From Epiperipatus broadwayi (taxonomy: Eukaryota; Onychophora; Udeonychophora; Euonychophora; Peripatidae), in the NCBI GenBank assembly GCA_028023455.1, contig JAQFVV010012537.1, positions 310,001 to 374,000 on the forward strand: a stretch of 64,000 nt of DNA, read 5' to 3'. This document shows, in pieces, positions 61,701-62,814 of the stretch. The notes below the pieces were generated by a model. That model did not search any database. It saw only the letters and a list, made by a program, of their open reading frames with translations, and was not told the origin of the DNA. Both the position numbers and the translations under genes were made by a program. Each line of letters begins with the position of its first letter. The stretch's first letter is position 1.

Positions 61701-62814
61701 GCCCCTATGAATTAAATATATTAGATTTTATCTTTGGAATGTCTCTAATTTTGAAAGAAGGGGGAAAAATTAGCTTTTTTTTTTTAAAAAAAAAACCGAT
61801 TGTCGTAAAAATTACATTTTTTTGAATTTAAAAAAAAAACCACTTTTAGAGTAAATAATTAAAAAAAAAGATTGATTTTTAAATTTAGAATTGACTTATA
61901 GATTAATAAAATATTTTATGAATAATTATGAGGATTTCTACGCAATAATTTTATCAAACCTGTCTAATTATAGCGTACTTTCGTATGTAAATCTATGATG
62001 CCATTCAAGCGGCCATGATAGCAAATTTCACCGCTCGACTTATATATAACATTTTGACATAGAGTAAATAATTAAAAAAAAAAAGATTGATTTAAAAAAA
62101 AAAAAAAAAATTTAAAATACATCCATTTATAAAAGTGTGAAATAGCATGTGATACTATAAAGTTTGAAAGAATAAATAGTTGTAGCTTCTTAATTAATCA
62201 CACCTGTACATTATACGCCATTCATATTTTAAGCAGTATGTACATAAACTCTATCACTGCGTAGTTTTTCTGTGTGTAACCGTGGAAAAACAGCGCCACA
62301 TAGTGGGCTAGAATCTTGGTAGTCGCTGTTAGCAGACGATACATAAGCTAGATGTGTTTACAGCAATCAACGCCACCTAGGTTCTTGGTATCTGCTGGTA
62401 GCAGACAATGTAATCTAAATGGGCTTACGCACTGCGATCAGTGCCACCAAGTGGGCAGCTTTGCTACCAGCCAGCTGGTGGAATGTTCCTGCTTACACAT
62501 TGTGAACAGTGCCACCTTTCGGCTGAAATTTGCAATGCTGCATTTGGGGCCCCTACTCTAAGTATTTCTGTGGTTGACCCTGACCAGCGCCTCTGGTGGC
62601 TACATGGGTCAAAAGTCACAAGTACCTTTACTAGATAATTAAAAATATCATGATGTAAATTTATAATTAGAAATACATACTAATTATAAAAAATTGAATA
62701 GATATTATAAATTTTAGGTATATTCACAATACAACAACAAAACTTACCTAATTTTGTCCATTTTCTTTTTCTAGAAAGCTTTTGAAGAGATGGATTTTTT
62801 TCTTCTTTAAATGG
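1674..62814 (-). CDS. NBAS: NBAS-like gene, internal segment of 13 exons
   Basis: Gene-level entry. Joined minus-strand exons, in transcription order: 62748-62814, 49737-49789, 49208-49351, 33737-33921, 33578-33647, 29481-29606, 29249-29400, 17031-17165, 14400-14478, 9433-9537, 3199-3263, 3025-3096, 1674-1757. They total 1337 nt (445 codons plus two bases), with consistent phase and GT-AG borders throughout. The product follows the order I recall for human NBAS: WD40-like end (VDISWWSNEALILARGSGA), PPRKKPK stretch, STTPEELY, LVYQRQWRKS, RSWVLHECLERMPEDVDAA, IFTYHGSE, LSNFPETTEPSEY, EKDWCEQEL. NBAS tethers Golgi-derived vesicles at the ER with RINT1 and ZW10 and has been linked to nonsense-mediated decay. 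Start and stop codons lie outside the window. No stop or frameshift appears, so the gene looks intact. Introns range from 80 bp to 15.3 kb and hold nearly all the repeats listed below. Confidence 0.93.
1758..3024 (-). other. NBAS intron between exons 12 and 13
   Basis: 1.27-kb intron. It is AT-rich with one run of 12 C at about 2551. I see no coding signal or recognisable mobile element in it. Confidence 0.6.
3025..3096 (-). CDS. NBAS: NBAS exon 12 of window (Sec39 region)
   Basis: 72-nt exon: G completing an arginine codon, 23 codons, then AG. Acceptor tattctag before GCTTCCAG; donor GAAGTTAG followed by gtaaat. It encodes LPVLSNFPETTEPSEYRTLL, close to human LAILSNFPETTSPHEYSVLLPE. The LSNFPETxxPxEY motif is highly conserved among NBAS proteins that I remember. 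Confidence 0.94.
3199..3263 (-). CDS. NBAS: NBAS exon 11 of window (Sec39 region)
   Basis: 65-nt exon, 21 codons plus AG. Acceptor aactatttag before AACAGTGATT; donor CGCCATAG followed by gtgaga. It encodes NSDWRAVEAIFTYHGSETFR, matching the human EILFTYHGSDLLPHR segment that lies in the Sec39 domain. The next intron is 102 bp. Confidence 0.92.
4380..6480 (+). pseudogene. Decayed Ty3/gypsy-type pol
   Basis: Plus-strand pieces in several frames, with many stops, follow the order of a Ty3/gypsy pol. WTKPIVPI and KIDNYSPP (about 4390-4490) match the start of the reverse transcriptase. KCIFKAKETEFLGF (about 4797-4840) matches the KCxFxxxxxxFLG segment. REVLAFILSFKKF (about 5211-5250) and FTLQIDRKLLVNIFNTKK (about 5275-5330) match the RNase H ALAxxxxxKKFxxYLxG...TDHKPLLxLF region. 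VRLKRRSKQHH near 6420 could be the end of the integrase part. No frame is long enough to be functional. It lies in NBAS intron 10 in the antisense direction. Confidence 0.6.
7700..8126 (-). mobile_element. Possible LTR preceded by a polypurine tract
   Basis: On the minus strand a run of seven G (8130-8136) followed by AAC directly precedes TGTAAGTAGTGATTAAAG, which has the look of a polypurine tract and the TG start of a 3' LTR. The stretch below it contains AATAAA signals and tapers into AT-rich sequence near 7700. I found no second LTR copy or target duplication, so the call is weak. Confidence 0.3.
8369..8593 (-). other. Short open frame with an internal repeat, unrecognised
   Basis: A 74-codon minus-strand frame lying just upstream of the possible LTR. 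It contains KITPQTEEVN twice, 21 residues apart, encoded by direct repeats at about 8462-8496 and 8524-8558. The hydrophilic, glutamate-rich repeat and the position next to a purine tract make it a plausible C-terminal tail of a retroelement polyprotein. It matches nothing I know and could be chance. Confidence 0.25.
9108..9245. repeat. Two diverged tandem units of about 85 bp
   Basis: GAGAGAAGAAACGCATTTTT...TATGCATCCACTTCCCCTCTC at 9108-9150 is repeated as GAGAGAAAGAGACGCATTTC...TATGCAGCCCCCCTCCCC at 9190-9240. Both units end in a C/T-rich tract. They lie 190-280 bp past exon 10's donor. Confidence 0.55.
9433..9537 (-). CDS. NBAS: NBAS exon 10 of window (Sec39 region)
   Basis: 105-nt exon, 35 codons, phase 0 at both ends. 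Acceptor tttttttag before ATGATTTTAG; donor GCACAA followed by gtaagt, a consensus donor. It encodes MILGGAHAAEELFDPKAFQK and FRSQDLVEAAVEFAQ, corresponding to human EILGVPHASEQRYDAEFFKKFRNQNIV. The first methionine is internal to the protein, not a start. Confidence 0.92.
10910..11126. repeat. Snapback repeat with hammerhead-like motif on both strands
   Basis: Inverted arms 10910-11003 and 11045-11126 are separated by about 41 bp. The right arm on the plus strand holds CTGATGA (11045-11051), a perfect GACTG/CAGTC hairpin with loop CAGGA (11053-11067), then GAAAC (11068-11072) and GTA. The left arm repeats this on the minus strand (CTGATGA at 11003-10997, GAAAC at 10980-10976) with one broken stem pair. 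These are the conserved core elements of a hammerhead ribozyme, but I find no convincing helix I in this copy. Confidence 0.55.
11525..12110 (+). repeat. Tandem array, 4-5 units of about 112-150 bp
   Basis: Units begin with GTTTTTAGAGGGTGGAGGGG or a variant, then TTGGTTTG and TTTTAAATTATC, at about 11539, 11655, 11805 and 11917, with a last partial unit at about 12095. Between these cores come T-rich tracts and ATAAATCAACAGTT-like pieces. Apparent reading frames here come from the repeat. Confidence 0.65.
12254..12574 (-). other. Unrecognised 106-codon open frame inside a repeat
   Basis: An open frame in a locally GC-richer stretch. It contains KMSVASIQNWLKGSELPATE and VFFQKETILPDAKLCVC. I do not recognise a domain. 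It could be a fragment of a transposase or other element protein, or a chance frame, since it sits between the inverted ends of the element at 11366-12910 and has no splice partner that I can see. Confidence 0.25.
12751..12905 (+). repeat. Two tandem units of about 78 bp
   Basis: Each unit has CACTGTTGTA(G/A)TGTTAGC, then AGGTTAGGC(G/C)GCC-like sequence, then TTGATGTGC/TTTATGTGC and GTGTGAAAAACAA. Unit 1 is about 12751-12830 and unit 2 about 12831-12905. An inverted match to the middle of the unit is at 11395-11445. Confidence 0.6.
14400..14478 (-). CDS. NBAS: NBAS exon 9 of window
   Basis: 79-nt exon: one base completing the threonine codon, then 26 codons. Acceptor ttgtttcag before TTTGACTC; donor CATATGAG followed by gtaatt. 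It encodes LTLEQKLLCQQRMKLLQYLD, matching human LTLEQKELCRCRRKLLTYLDRLATYEE. The frame is open and both splice sites are good. Confidence 0.92.
15627..15826. mobile_element. Palindromic short element, family A copy 1, 13-bp target duplication
   Basis: A 200-bp snapback. GGCAAAACTCTCTATACATA near 15685 is mirrored by TATGTATAGAGAGTTTTGCC near 15801-15820, and ATCAATGGATGCCAGA by TCTGGCATACATTGAT. The 13-bp word AACATGTGTATAA flanks it at 15614-15626 and 15827-15839. It shares its left end (GATCACCATTTCTTATGCTT) with copies at 17.5 and 17.9 kb, but the hammerhead-like centre found in those is missing here. Confidence 0.65.
17031..17165 (-). CDS. NBAS: NBAS exon 8 of window
   Basis: 135-nt exon, entering with the last base of an arginine codon and leaving with two bases of a threonine codon. 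Acceptor ttttttacag before GTTTATCT; donor TTTTCCAC followed by gtatga. It encodes FIYCPPDQFMGDVDYLDISE and then a glutamine/lysine-rich helix ending IKQINFS. In human NBAS the same place holds ISYEELSPPDEE and a lysine-rich helix ending LLKLVNFSKLTLEQ. The heptad-like E/Q/K run suggests a short coiled coil. Confidence 0.88.
17634..17673 (-). ncRNA. Hammerhead ribozyme-like motif (family A)
   Basis: Minus strand, 40 nt. Reading from 17673: CCTCA, then CTGATGA, a small hairpin with loop CACAA, GAAAC, TA, GAC, then TGGGG. CCTCA can pair with TGGGG (one G-U) as helix I, and the C of GAAAC with G of GAC as a two-pair helix III. The cleavage triplet is GAC where GTC is expected, so this copy is probably inactive. 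The layout is that of minimal type I hammerheads known from Penelope-like elements and retrozymes. Confidence 0.6.
18221..18260 (+). ncRNA. Decayed hammerhead ribozyme-like motif (family A)
   Basis: Plus strand, 40 nt, in the same relative place as the copy at 17634-17673: CCTCA, CTGATAA (one core base changed), a disturbed hairpin, CAAAC (for GAAAC), TA, GTT, TGGAG. Two core substitutions should abolish activity. It is called because it aligns end to end with the better copies. Confidence 0.5.
18390..20780. other. Intron sequence without recognised content
   Basis: AT-rich NBAS intron 7 sequence with many homopolymer runs. I see no gene, repeat family or coding remnant I can name in it. Confidence 0.4.
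20800..20900 (+). repeat. tRNA-derived SINE-like sequence
   Basis: TTAGCTGAGAGGTCAGCAC (A-box-like, near 20809), CCTTGCAAG (anticodon-loop-like) and GGGTTTGCCTCCC (B-box-like, near 20871) appear in tRNA order, but arms do not pair well. It directly precedes the truncated LINE copy at 20935. Confidence 0.4.
20935..22620 (+). pseudogene. Truncated RTE-like LINE, second copy, reverse transcriptase part
   Basis: Collinear with the LINE at 34790-37725, starting in the linker before the reverse transcriptase (VEEFYQELYSNQEQ). Recognisable pieces are AIKFMKKGKASGNDEI, EQAGFKSGFNTVNHIQV, DPGYCHIVKNIYKNATTPIR, HLDFADDIVFANNA, YKYFNQIITTDGNI and IKLGWSAFGRNNLILKGN. It has many stops and deletions, including loss of the stretch with the AFDS motif. 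A 231-bp palindrome (21504-21734) is inserted in it with a 12-bp duplication. It ends in GATAATGATAATG-like sequence as the other copy does. Confidence 0.8.
21504..21734. mobile_element. 231-bp palindrome related to the Penelope-like tail, 12-bp duplication
   Basis: Flanked by ATAATGATACTA at 21492-21503 and 21735-21746. Arms of about 75 bp, for example GTGTAGTGCTTGAAAGAGAA against TTCTCTTTCAAGCGCTACAC and AAACGCTTAGTGCTTTC against GAAAGCACTAAGCGTTT, surround a 32-bp centre with ATATGAGGCAACCT. The right half aligns with the tail of the Penelope-like fragment at 340-460 (CTCGAAAGC, AAGCG, ATTAT, TCAAGCG, ACACGCTT). I infer a non-autonomous derivative of that element family. Confidence 0.7.
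22630..23845. other. Intron sequence without recognised content
   Basis: AT-rich sequence between the LINE copy and transposon copy 1. No coding remnant or repeat family is recognisable. Confidence 0.4.
23848..25053 (+). mobile_element. Non-autonomous TIR transposon, copy 1
   Basis: Starts CACCTGGGTCTCGTTTTACG and ends with the inverse CGCGTAAAAAGAGACCCAGG plus TG, giving terminal inverted repeats of about 22 bp. It is flanked by TA on both sides (23846-23847, 25054-25055), compatible with Tc1/mariner-type insertion. The right part has a second inverted repeat (AATGTGCTATTACTTT near 24905 against AAAGTAATAGCGCATT near 24954). No open frame resembling a transposase is present in its 1206 bp. 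A second copy lies inverted at 53955-55149. Confidence 0.85.
25060..28430. other. Intron sequence with GC-richer patches, unassigned
   Basis: Contains a C-run at 25217, a patch near 25715-25790 (CCCGCCCAATTTT) faintly like the Penelope-like tail at 318, and GC-richer patches at 26600-26830 and 27540-27760. The last two could be old LTR or transposon remains, but I find no paired ends. A 70-codon minus frame at 26609-26821 matches nothing I know. Confidence 0.3.
28435..28580 (-). repeat. tRNA-derived SINE-like sequence
   Basis: On the minus strand, TAGTGTAATGGTCAGATTCG (A-box-like, near 28572) and, about 105 bp on, CCTAGGTTCGAATC (B-box-like, near 28470). The GGTTCGAATC box is a near-perfect pol III B box. 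It directly follows a LINE remnant on the same strand and probably interrupts it. Confidence 0.45.
28572..28990 (-). pseudogene. Decayed LINE reverse transcriptase C-terminal part
   Basis: Minus-strand pieces in order: PIQKMIYRIYLLF-like (the stretch after the catalytic DD), ENVNQFKYLGGFIS, RKVNFDVEET, then LLYESETWTT. The FKYLGxxI, LLYxxETWT order is standard for the end of RTE/CR1-type reverse transcriptases. Several stops and frame changes are present. A related remnant lies at 43450-44190. Confidence 0.65.
29249..29400 (-). CDS. NBAS: NBAS exon 7 of window
   Basis: 152-nt exon, phase 0 in and phase 2 out. Acceptor tttgtttcag before AGAAAGATC; donor CATGGCAG followed by gtcagt. It encodes RKINKRSWVLHECLERMPED and LLNYGLQGTELQALILIGKG, the strongest match to NBAS (human KRSWVLHECLERVPENVDAAKELLQYGL). 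An in-frame ATG lies downstream of the donor on the template, so the conserved reading frame runs briefly into the intron. Only 80 bp separate it from exon 6, while the next intron is 12.1 kb. Confidence 0.96.
29481..29606 (-). CDS. NBAS: NBAS exon 6 of window
   Basis: 126-nt exon, 42 codons, phase 0 at both ends. Acceptor acacctgcag before ATAGATAATG; donor GATTATTTG followed by gtaatt. It encodes IDNEEYGEALALANAYNLD then LVYQRQWRKSHVSEASI, nearly superimposable on human EEYEEALSLAHTYGLDTDLVYQRQWRKS. This is a helical-repeat part of the protein and one of its most conserved segments. Confidence 0.95.
29607..32733. other. Intron 5 sequence, mostly unassigned
   Basis: AT-rich intronic sequence between exon 6 and the family A element. 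Nothing recognisable apart from homopolymer runs. Short open frames here have no coding character. Confidence 0.4.
32734..33075. mobile_element. Family A palindromic element, copy 3
   Basis: The left half (ACTCTCCATACAGTAGTACC, AATCAATGGATGCAAGAAAG) is mirrored by the right half (CTTCTTGCATTCAGTGATTA, CAATACTGTATGAAGAGTTT). The right end continues to AGCTTGCATAAGC and GGTGATCATGTG, the full terminus missing in copy 1. AATATAATA flanks it (32725-32733, 33076-33084) but is too AT-rich to be sure. The hammerhead-like core occurs on both strands around the axis at 32890. Confidence 0.6.
32844..32883 (-). ncRNA. Hammerhead ribozyme-like motif (family A)
   Basis: Minus strand, 40 nt from 32883: CCTCA, CTGATGA, hairpin region with loop CACAA, GAAAT, TA, GTC, TGGCG. 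All CTGANGA bases and GAAA are intact and the cleavage triplet GTC is present. Helix III is weakened (T for C after GAAA) and helix I is only partly paired. The mirrored plus-strand copy (about 32887-32922) keeps GAAAC, TA and GTC but has TGGATGA in place of CTGATGA. Confidence 0.6.
33198..33235 (+). ncRNA. Hammerhead ribozyme-like motif, separate family
   Basis: Plus strand, 38 nt: CTCAG, CTGATGA (33203-33209), a perfect 4-bp hairpin AGGA/TCCT with loop TTCC (33210-33221), GAAA (33222-33225), then TAATC and CTGTG (33231-33235). CTCAG and CTGTG can pair at four of five positions as helix I. Helix III is reduced to one A-T pair before the C. The sequence differs from the family A copies apart from the hammerhead core itself, which argues against chance. 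It lies 120 bp beyond the family A element. Confidence 0.55.
33578..33647 (-). CDS. NBAS: NBAS exon 5 of window
   Basis: 70-nt exon, entering in phase 2 and leaving in phase 0. Two acceptors are possible: after 33648 (gtatag before AATTTTGACC) and after 33627 (tatatag before ACTTGTGTG). Both keep the frame. I chose the upstream one because it restores ILTKIYRLVCL, aligning with TITKNYRLVSL in human NBAS without a gap. The rest reads KSTTPEELYTRK. Use of the inner acceptor would drop seven residues. The intron to exon 4 is 89 bp. Confidence 0.88.
33737..33921 (-). CDS. NBAS: NBAS exon 4 of window
   Basis: 185-nt exon, 61 codons plus two bases. Acceptor ttttttttag before TGTGAATG; donor AAACCAAA followed by gtaatt. 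It begins CECTISAKKLRRDSL, continues through the acidic stretch NNVDLSSDEDE, and ends LYYVTDSERFQPPRKKP. The acidic run followed by LYxVTxxERFxPPRK is the same order as in human NBAS, where an EEDSDSD-type run precedes YLVTEMERFAPPRKRPR. The acidic segment is likely a disordered loop linking the propeller to the helical part. Confidence 0.92.
34296..34412 (+). repeat. Possible tRNA-derived SINE
   Basis: GGGCAGCTTAGCCTAATGGTAGTGTGTTAGAC resembles the 5' half of a tRNA with an A box, followed by a degenerate stretch (TGCTCAAACTTC) and an AACAACAACAAC tail at about 34409. No proper B box or cloverleaf, so it is not a functional tRNA gene. Confidence 0.35.
35101..35920 (+). pseudogene. LINE AP endonuclease region
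   Basis: Begins MTDKNKAWPLFPGG at the first plausible ATG. Motifs of the exonuclease-endonuclease-phosphatase fold in order: TYNCRSLSSEGR (about residue 51), WDIIGLCEVRRKG with the catalytic glutamate, SGVGFIIN, QVYAPTSSHSDE, VMGDFNARIG with the catalytic D and N. Near 35745 a frameshift occurs. In the next frame DRLVEFAEKEKLYIMNSFFE continues, then a TGA replaces tryptophan in KRKWT, then ELDYILTNR, the C-terminal DYI motif. Two lesions, so dead. Confidence 0.85.
36126..37687 (+). pseudogene. LINE reverse transcriptase region
   Basis: From VEDFYQELYSNKEQ through KEKAPGNDGI, then two in-frame TAA stops at 36313 and 36331, then the same frame continues: RNYRPISLLSVLYKIFTKII, EQAGFKSGF, VDYEKAFDSI, GVRQGDSISP and the catalytic LDFADDAVVFAN (about 36943-36978). 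A one-base frameshift near 37018-37023 moves on to VGLKINVKKTKVMFN, YKYLGQIINTDG, PVLTYGSETWTHNRRAIQRL and a C-terminal WAGHIVRRDDNRW segment, ending at a stop at 37685-37687. These motifs make it a LINE reverse transcriptase beyond reasonable doubt. Confidence 0.9.
37730..39680. other. Intron 3 sequence, unassigned
   Basis: AT-rich sequence after the LINE. No coding remnant or repeat family recognised. Confidence 0.4.
39744..39781 (-). ncRNA. Hammerhead ribozyme-like motif (family C, copy 1)
   Basis: Minus strand, 38 nt from 39781: CCTCA, CTGAAGA, a clean 3-bp hairpin TGC/GCA with loop CAGTA, GAAAC, CG, ATC, TGGAG. The core CTGANGA and GAAA are intact. The cleavage triplet is ATC rather than GTC, which breaks the C-G pair of helix III, so this copy is likely weak or inactive. 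CCTCA pairs with TGGAG at three positions in a row. Confidence 0.6.
40130..40167 (-). ncRNA. Hammerhead ribozyme-like motif (family C, copy 2)
   Basis: Minus strand, 38 nt from 40167: CCTCA, CTGACGA, hairpin CGC/GTA with loop CAGTA (stem weakened), GAAAC, CG, GTC, TGGGA. Core bases, the two-pair helix III (AC with GT) and the GTC triplet are all intact, and CCTCA pairs with TGGG at four positions. The N7 position of CTGANGA differs among copies (T, A, C) while the fixed bases stay, the pattern expected for a real ribozyme. Confidence 0.62.
40180..42190. other. Intron 3 sequence with a GC-richer patch
   Basis: Mostly AT-rich. Patches at 40870-41270 and 41440-41720 are less AT-rich (for example GATTCCACGATATAGGGGTC and GGCCCAAAAGTGTAACC) and might be old repeat consensus, but nothing there is recognisable. 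A 69-codon minus frame at 40873-41082 has no known match. Confidence 0.3.
42200..42355 (-). repeat. Possible tRNA-derived SINE
   Basis: Minus strand TATAACGGTCAGGCGAAGAC near 42355 resembles the A-box region at 28572 and 735. CTAGGTTCGAATAGCCTAG at 42289-42307 (plus) contains a B-box-like GGTTCGAAT in the opposite direction, so the structure may be rearranged or hold two fragments. Confidence 0.3.
43450..44190 (-). pseudogene. Decayed LINE reverse transcriptase
   Basis: Minus strand near 44187-44115 reads QYIAFIDFIKAFDSVNKNGL followed by W and KLLGC, the classic FxDFxKAFDSVNRxxLW reverse transcriptase motif. Further along (43880-43450) the order and wording parallel the remnant at 28990-28572, with LNKxKIEYFN-like and ATxLALYMI-like stretches. 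Many stops. It probably belongs to the same LINE family as 28.6-29.0 kb. Confidence 0.6.
44300..46300. other. Intron 3 sequence, unassigned
   Basis: Contains a GC-richer piece at 45010-45180 with a 67-codon plus frame that I do not recognise, and a T-rich stretch to 45780. It may hold old retroelement pieces, but I cannot name them. Confidence 0.3.
46310..46365 (-). mobile_element. Penelope-like tail remnant
   Basis: Minus strand ACAGCTTTGAAAATGAAGGC, then ATCGTT, CCTTCGAACGCGCTAAG. It parallels the Penelope-like tail at 345-390 (CAGCTTCGCTATGAATATGA, GG, loop, CCTCGAAAGCGCTTAGCG): a hairpin AAGG/CCTT followed by CGAA and GCGCTAAG. Flanking retroelement debris to about 48200 on the same strand is too decayed to assign. 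Confidence 0.4.
46366..49150. other. Intron 3 sequence with possible retroelement debris
   Basis: Sequence between 46400 and 48150 is slightly less AT-rich than the rest, and minus-strand pieces such as NKFDPKILEIRVS near 47310-47275 look faintly protein-like, yet no diagnostic motif is left. The remainder is AT-rich and empty. Confidence 0.25.
49208..49351 (-). CDS. NBAS: NBAS exon 3 of window
   Basis: 144-nt exon, exactly 48 codons, phase 0 at both ends. Acceptor tttttag before GCTCTTATT; donor GGGTTGGAG followed by gtatat. It begins ALILARGSGAVTVSS and contains LKNLLGANCEWFEPCPQ, close to the human ALTVSSVKTLKNLLGKSCEWFEPSPQ stretch. Reading on past the donor meets a stop only after 14 more codons, so the donor rather than the open frame sets the end. 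The following intron is the longest (15.3 kb) and holds the RTE-like LINE and the hammerhead dimer. Confidence 0.92.
49416..49654. repeat. Snapback repeat with hammerhead-like core
   Basis: Arms TAAATGCAATGTATCCACTA (49417) against TAGTGGATAAATTGCATTTA, and AGCAAAAAGCTTTTATTGTA against TACAATAAAAGCTTTTTGCT. The left arm on the minus strand has TTGAAGA (49525-49519), a GACTG/CAGTC hairpin with an enlarged loop, and GAAAC (49498-49494), closely like the core at 11045-11072. The plus-strand arm keeps CTGAAGA and AGACTGCA (49587-49600) but has lost the rest. It lies inside the 385-bp intron 2 of NBAS. Confidence 0.5.
49737..49789 (-). CDS. NBAS: NBAS exon 2 of window
   Basis: 53-nt exon, acceptor tttag before TTTCTGATG, donor AATGAG followed by gtagtt. 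It encodes SDDLMPYVVDISWWSNE, matching the conserved I/VDxxWWS motif of the NBAS N-terminal beta-propeller-like region. It enters in phase 1 and leaves in phase 0. It is separated from the next exon by only 385 bp, which contain a snapback repeat (49416-49654). Confidence 0.9.
50683..51087 (+). repeat. Direct repeats about 310 bp apart
   Basis: ATCATTAAAAACCAG, then ACAATCAACAATTTCAAACT, GCTGT, and TTTTAACAATAAAG-like sequence occur at about 50682-50752 and again at 50995-51084. The second copy has 20 extra bases in the middle. This could be the two ends of a small element or a local duplication. Confidence 0.5.
52114..52256. repeat. Hairpin MITE-like element
   Basis: CTTCAGTTTTCACAGTATTC then TTGGTATTA and GTAACTAAAAATAAAA at 52116-52160 is mirrored by TTTTTATTTTTAGTCA, ATAATATCAAG and AATACTGTGAAAACTGAAG at 52209-52254. 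The arms are about 46 bp with a 50-bp AT-rich centre. No clear target duplication. Confidence 0.65.
52387..53954 (+). pseudogene. LINE fragment (endonuclease and start of reverse transcriptase)
   Basis: Plus-strand pieces in order: KIGYLKMQDNRRAKKWLELN and LEILVIVETNLRKEE (from about 52471), the opening of an AP endonuclease; GQYTWSRSNICHIIDYVLVE (about 52988-53048), its C-terminal TWxxxxxxxxIDYxL motif; an NHNFF-like junction; KDSEKRGGRMNDKNKLEEYK; then LNEVGKKLKSGKARGLDGWA (about 53737-53800), the start of a reverse transcriptase. Frameshifts and stops are present. The wording of the endonuclease reminds me of LINEs from ticks and spiders. It ends where transposon copy 2 begins. Confidence 0.75.
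53955..55149 (-). mobile_element. Non-autonomous TIR transposon, copy 2 (inverted)
   Basis: Reverse complement of 23848-25053 over nearly its whole length, with scattered substitutions. The ends read CACCTAAGTCTCTTTTTACG and CGAGACCCAAGTG, slightly decayed terminal inverted repeats, flanked by TA at 53953-53954 and 55150-55151. It interrupts or abuts the LINE fragment, whose reverse transcriptase does not resume on the far side. Confidence 0.85.
55160..56026. other. Intron 1 sequence, unassigned
   Basis: AT-rich sequence between transposon copy 2 and the giant palindrome. Nothing recognisable. Confidence 0.4.
56140..56380. repeat. Sub-terminal GTGGCGCTG repeats of the palindrome
   Basis: GTGGCGCTG followed by TTCACAATGCGTAAGC, then GTGGCGCTG with ATCGCAGTGTGTAAGC, then two variants paired with GTCTGCTA(C/A)CAGC. 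They are spaced about 65-80 bp and are mirrored at 62285-62520. Repeated sub-terminal motifs are typical transposase-binding sites in DNA transposons. The open frames through here are by-products of the repeat. Confidence 0.55.
58456..58692 (-). other. Open frame in left palindrome arm, unrecognised
   Basis: From a TTG at 58692 the frame runs IGPEANEIPKRWKYINRLAE, KILHLAFEELLLREAENLLI and on to CLCRDGTSEFDP, ending ALTSL at a TAA. It has no ATG. The same frame is open in the other arm (59994-60227). The composition is that of a real helical protein (charged, leucine-rich) and unlike the AT-rich surroundings, so I suspect a captured gene or transposase fragment. I recognise no family. Confidence 0.35.
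59286..59450. repeat. Tandem repeat at the palindrome centre
   Basis: Four units built from AATTTTATATTTGTATTATA and TTCGTATGTGGATGGATAAT or shortened variants, at about 59293, 59337, 59365 and 59404. They form the spacer between the arms. Confidence 0.6.
59994..60227 (+). other. Open frame in right palindrome arm, unrecognised
   Basis: Mirror copy of the frame at 58456-58692. It stays open over 77 codons and ends with the same ALTSL stop. A few residues differ (N/Y, A/T, F/C, R/C and A/V). The TTG of the left arm is TCG here. Both copies remaining open could mean recent arm conversion rather than selection. Confidence 0.35.

Larger units (their letters stand above)
56035..62626. mobile_element. 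Giant palindromic (foldback-like) element with 8-bp target duplication
   Basis: 6592 bp. It starts GGTACTTGTGACTTTTGACG and ends with the inverse GTCACAAGTACC. TTTACTAG flanks both sides (56027-56034, 62627-62634) and fits the hAT-type nTnnnnAn pattern. The left arm (to about 59278) and right arm (from about 59420) are near-identical inverse copies of about 3.2 kb, with small indels and substitutions. Sub-terminal parts have GTGGCGCTG-like repeats (about 56146, 56210, 56358). I see no transposase. Superfamily is uncertain because the termini do not look like known hAT ends. Confidence 0.85.
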
